Shown piece after piece: positions 52,649 to 53,053 of a stretch of 53,053 nucleotides of DNA (the stretch's first letter is position 1; every line of letters begins with the position of its first letter). The notes below the pieces were generated by a model, which was not told where the DNA came from, searched no databases, and worked only from the letters and a program-made list of their open reading frames with translations. The DNA lies in NCBI GenBank assembly GCA_021821195.1, contig JAKACT010000008.1:1-53053 (forward strand). Reading direction: 5' to 3'. The position numbers were made by a program, and so were the translations under genes. The DNA is from Pseudomonadota bacterium. Its GTDB lineage: Bacteria > Pseudomonadota > Gammaproteobacteria > Xanthomonadales > Xanthomonadaceae.

Positions 52649-53053
52649 ATGTTAGCAAGCCCTTCTACGCCCTTTTTGTTTAAGGTAGAGGAAGAGAGAC
52701 TGAACCCTGTGCAGACCCTCTTTTTCCCTAGCTGTTTCCCGATTGCTCGCTTTCGGTGTGTATTTCGTCGCACGCCTTTCGATTGTCCGCCGGTTGCTAC
52801 AGCTCCATAGACACATGAGCTCTTTAGACCAGGCGCCTTGAGTGGTCGCCTGAGGTACTGTGTGATCGGGGCGGCTCACAGGAACAGTCGTTTCAGGACA
52901 CACCGACGCACGGCAAACCCGTCGTGATCTTCATCCAGCGCCGTCGCTATCGCTGTACAAGCTGCACCAAGACCTTGTTTGAGCCTGTGGCGGACCTTGA
53001 TGGAAAACGCCAAGCCACGGCGCGTCTGGTGCGTTATATCCGCGACCAGTCCT
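52649..53053 (+). mobile_element. Insertion sequence, ISL3 family, left part (runs off window)
   Basis: The base composition drops sharply at 52649 and recG homology ends there. A transposase resembling the ISL3 family is read toward the right edge. The terminal inverted repeat and target duplication were not identified with confidence; the right end lies beyond the window. The first 165 bases are non-coding. Confidence 0.7.
52815..53053 (+). CDS. ISL3-family transposase, N-terminal part, with apparent +1 frameshift
   Basis: From 52828 to the window end a frame encodes EWSPEVLCDRGGSQEQSF, QDTPTHGKPVV, RRRYRCTSCTKTLFEP and RLVRYIRDQS, the zinc-ribbon and helix-turn-helix entry of ISL3 transposases. 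The frame has no ATG and is preceded by in-frame stops. An ATG at 52815 reads MSSLDQAP and stops at TGA (52839-52841). Skipping one base at CCT-TGA would join it smoothly to EWSPEV. This could be programmed +1 shifting or a mutation. One expected zinc-ribbon cysteine is also replaced by glycine. Family call is good; the start is uncertain. Confidence 0.65.

Overview
The window is GC-rich chromosomal DNA that reads as a gammaproteobacterium of the Xanthomonadaceae/Lysobacteraceae. The support is a pilMNOPQ operon divergent from a class A PBP gene, a gltA/Cys-less L31 pair, a glycolytic block with a class I aldolase, M56 peptidase-TonB fusion proteins and a moxR/Bat cluster. The genus cannot be fixed from sequence reading alone. 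About 45 protein genes were recognised. No tRNA, rRNA or CRISPR array was seen. The two ends differ from the rest: the left end holds a truncated RHS gene and a 544-base stretch with no convincing gene, and the right end holds an insertion sequence that has cut recG.

Layout, left to right. 1-1040: 5' part of a secreted RHS/YD-repeat protein and a structured intergenic region. 1041-5731: glycolytic genes fba, pyk, a HAD phosphatase and pgk, all on the minus strand. 5788-11591: coupled membrane proteins DUF3999/DUF2339 and a GGDEF diguanylate cyclase. 11682-13642: a group III truncated hemoglobin divergent from the 7Fe ferredoxin fdxA, then gapA. 13795-17303: an S1/P1 nuclease, a TonB-domain lipoprotein, an M56-TonB protein and its BlaI-type repressor with a clear operator. 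17384-20437: a copper-uptake set (PCu(A)C chaperone, TonB-dependent receptor, DUF2946). 20463-23828: transketolase and a dicarboxylate/amino-acid symporter. 23874-30728: moxR-DUF58-DUF4381-batA-batB/C-batD, tightly overlapped. 30847-35749: the type IV pilus assembly operon pilMNOPQ. 35989-41056: PBP1A, a conserved hypothetical gene, citrate synthase and ribosomal protein L31B. 41157-42110: nucleoside hydrolase.

42141-51465 is the most interesting part. A BigR/SqrR-type repressor that keeps both persulfide-sensing cysteines is divergent from a long minus-strand gene string. In transcription order this is: type I sulfide:quinone oxidoreductase with all three catalytic cysteines, a YgaP-like DUF2892 membrane protein, an RND efflux adaptor and pump, OsmC, thioredoxin 2, an AhpD-like protein, a DUF442/Blh-like phosphatase-fold lipoprotein, and a second SQR/FCSD-like flavoprotein. 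A near-perfect AT-rich inverted repeat sits across both divergent promoters. No persulfide dioxygenase, rhodanese or sulfur exporter of the usual BigR operons is present. The locus therefore looks like a sulfide/sulfane-sulfur response that couples oxidation to thiol peroxidase/reductase chemistry and to an RND pump. That is inference from gene content and regulatory DNA, not demonstrated function.

Domain and family calls come from recognising motifs by eye; no database search was run. Start codons were chosen from ribosome-binding sites, translational overlaps and promoter position.
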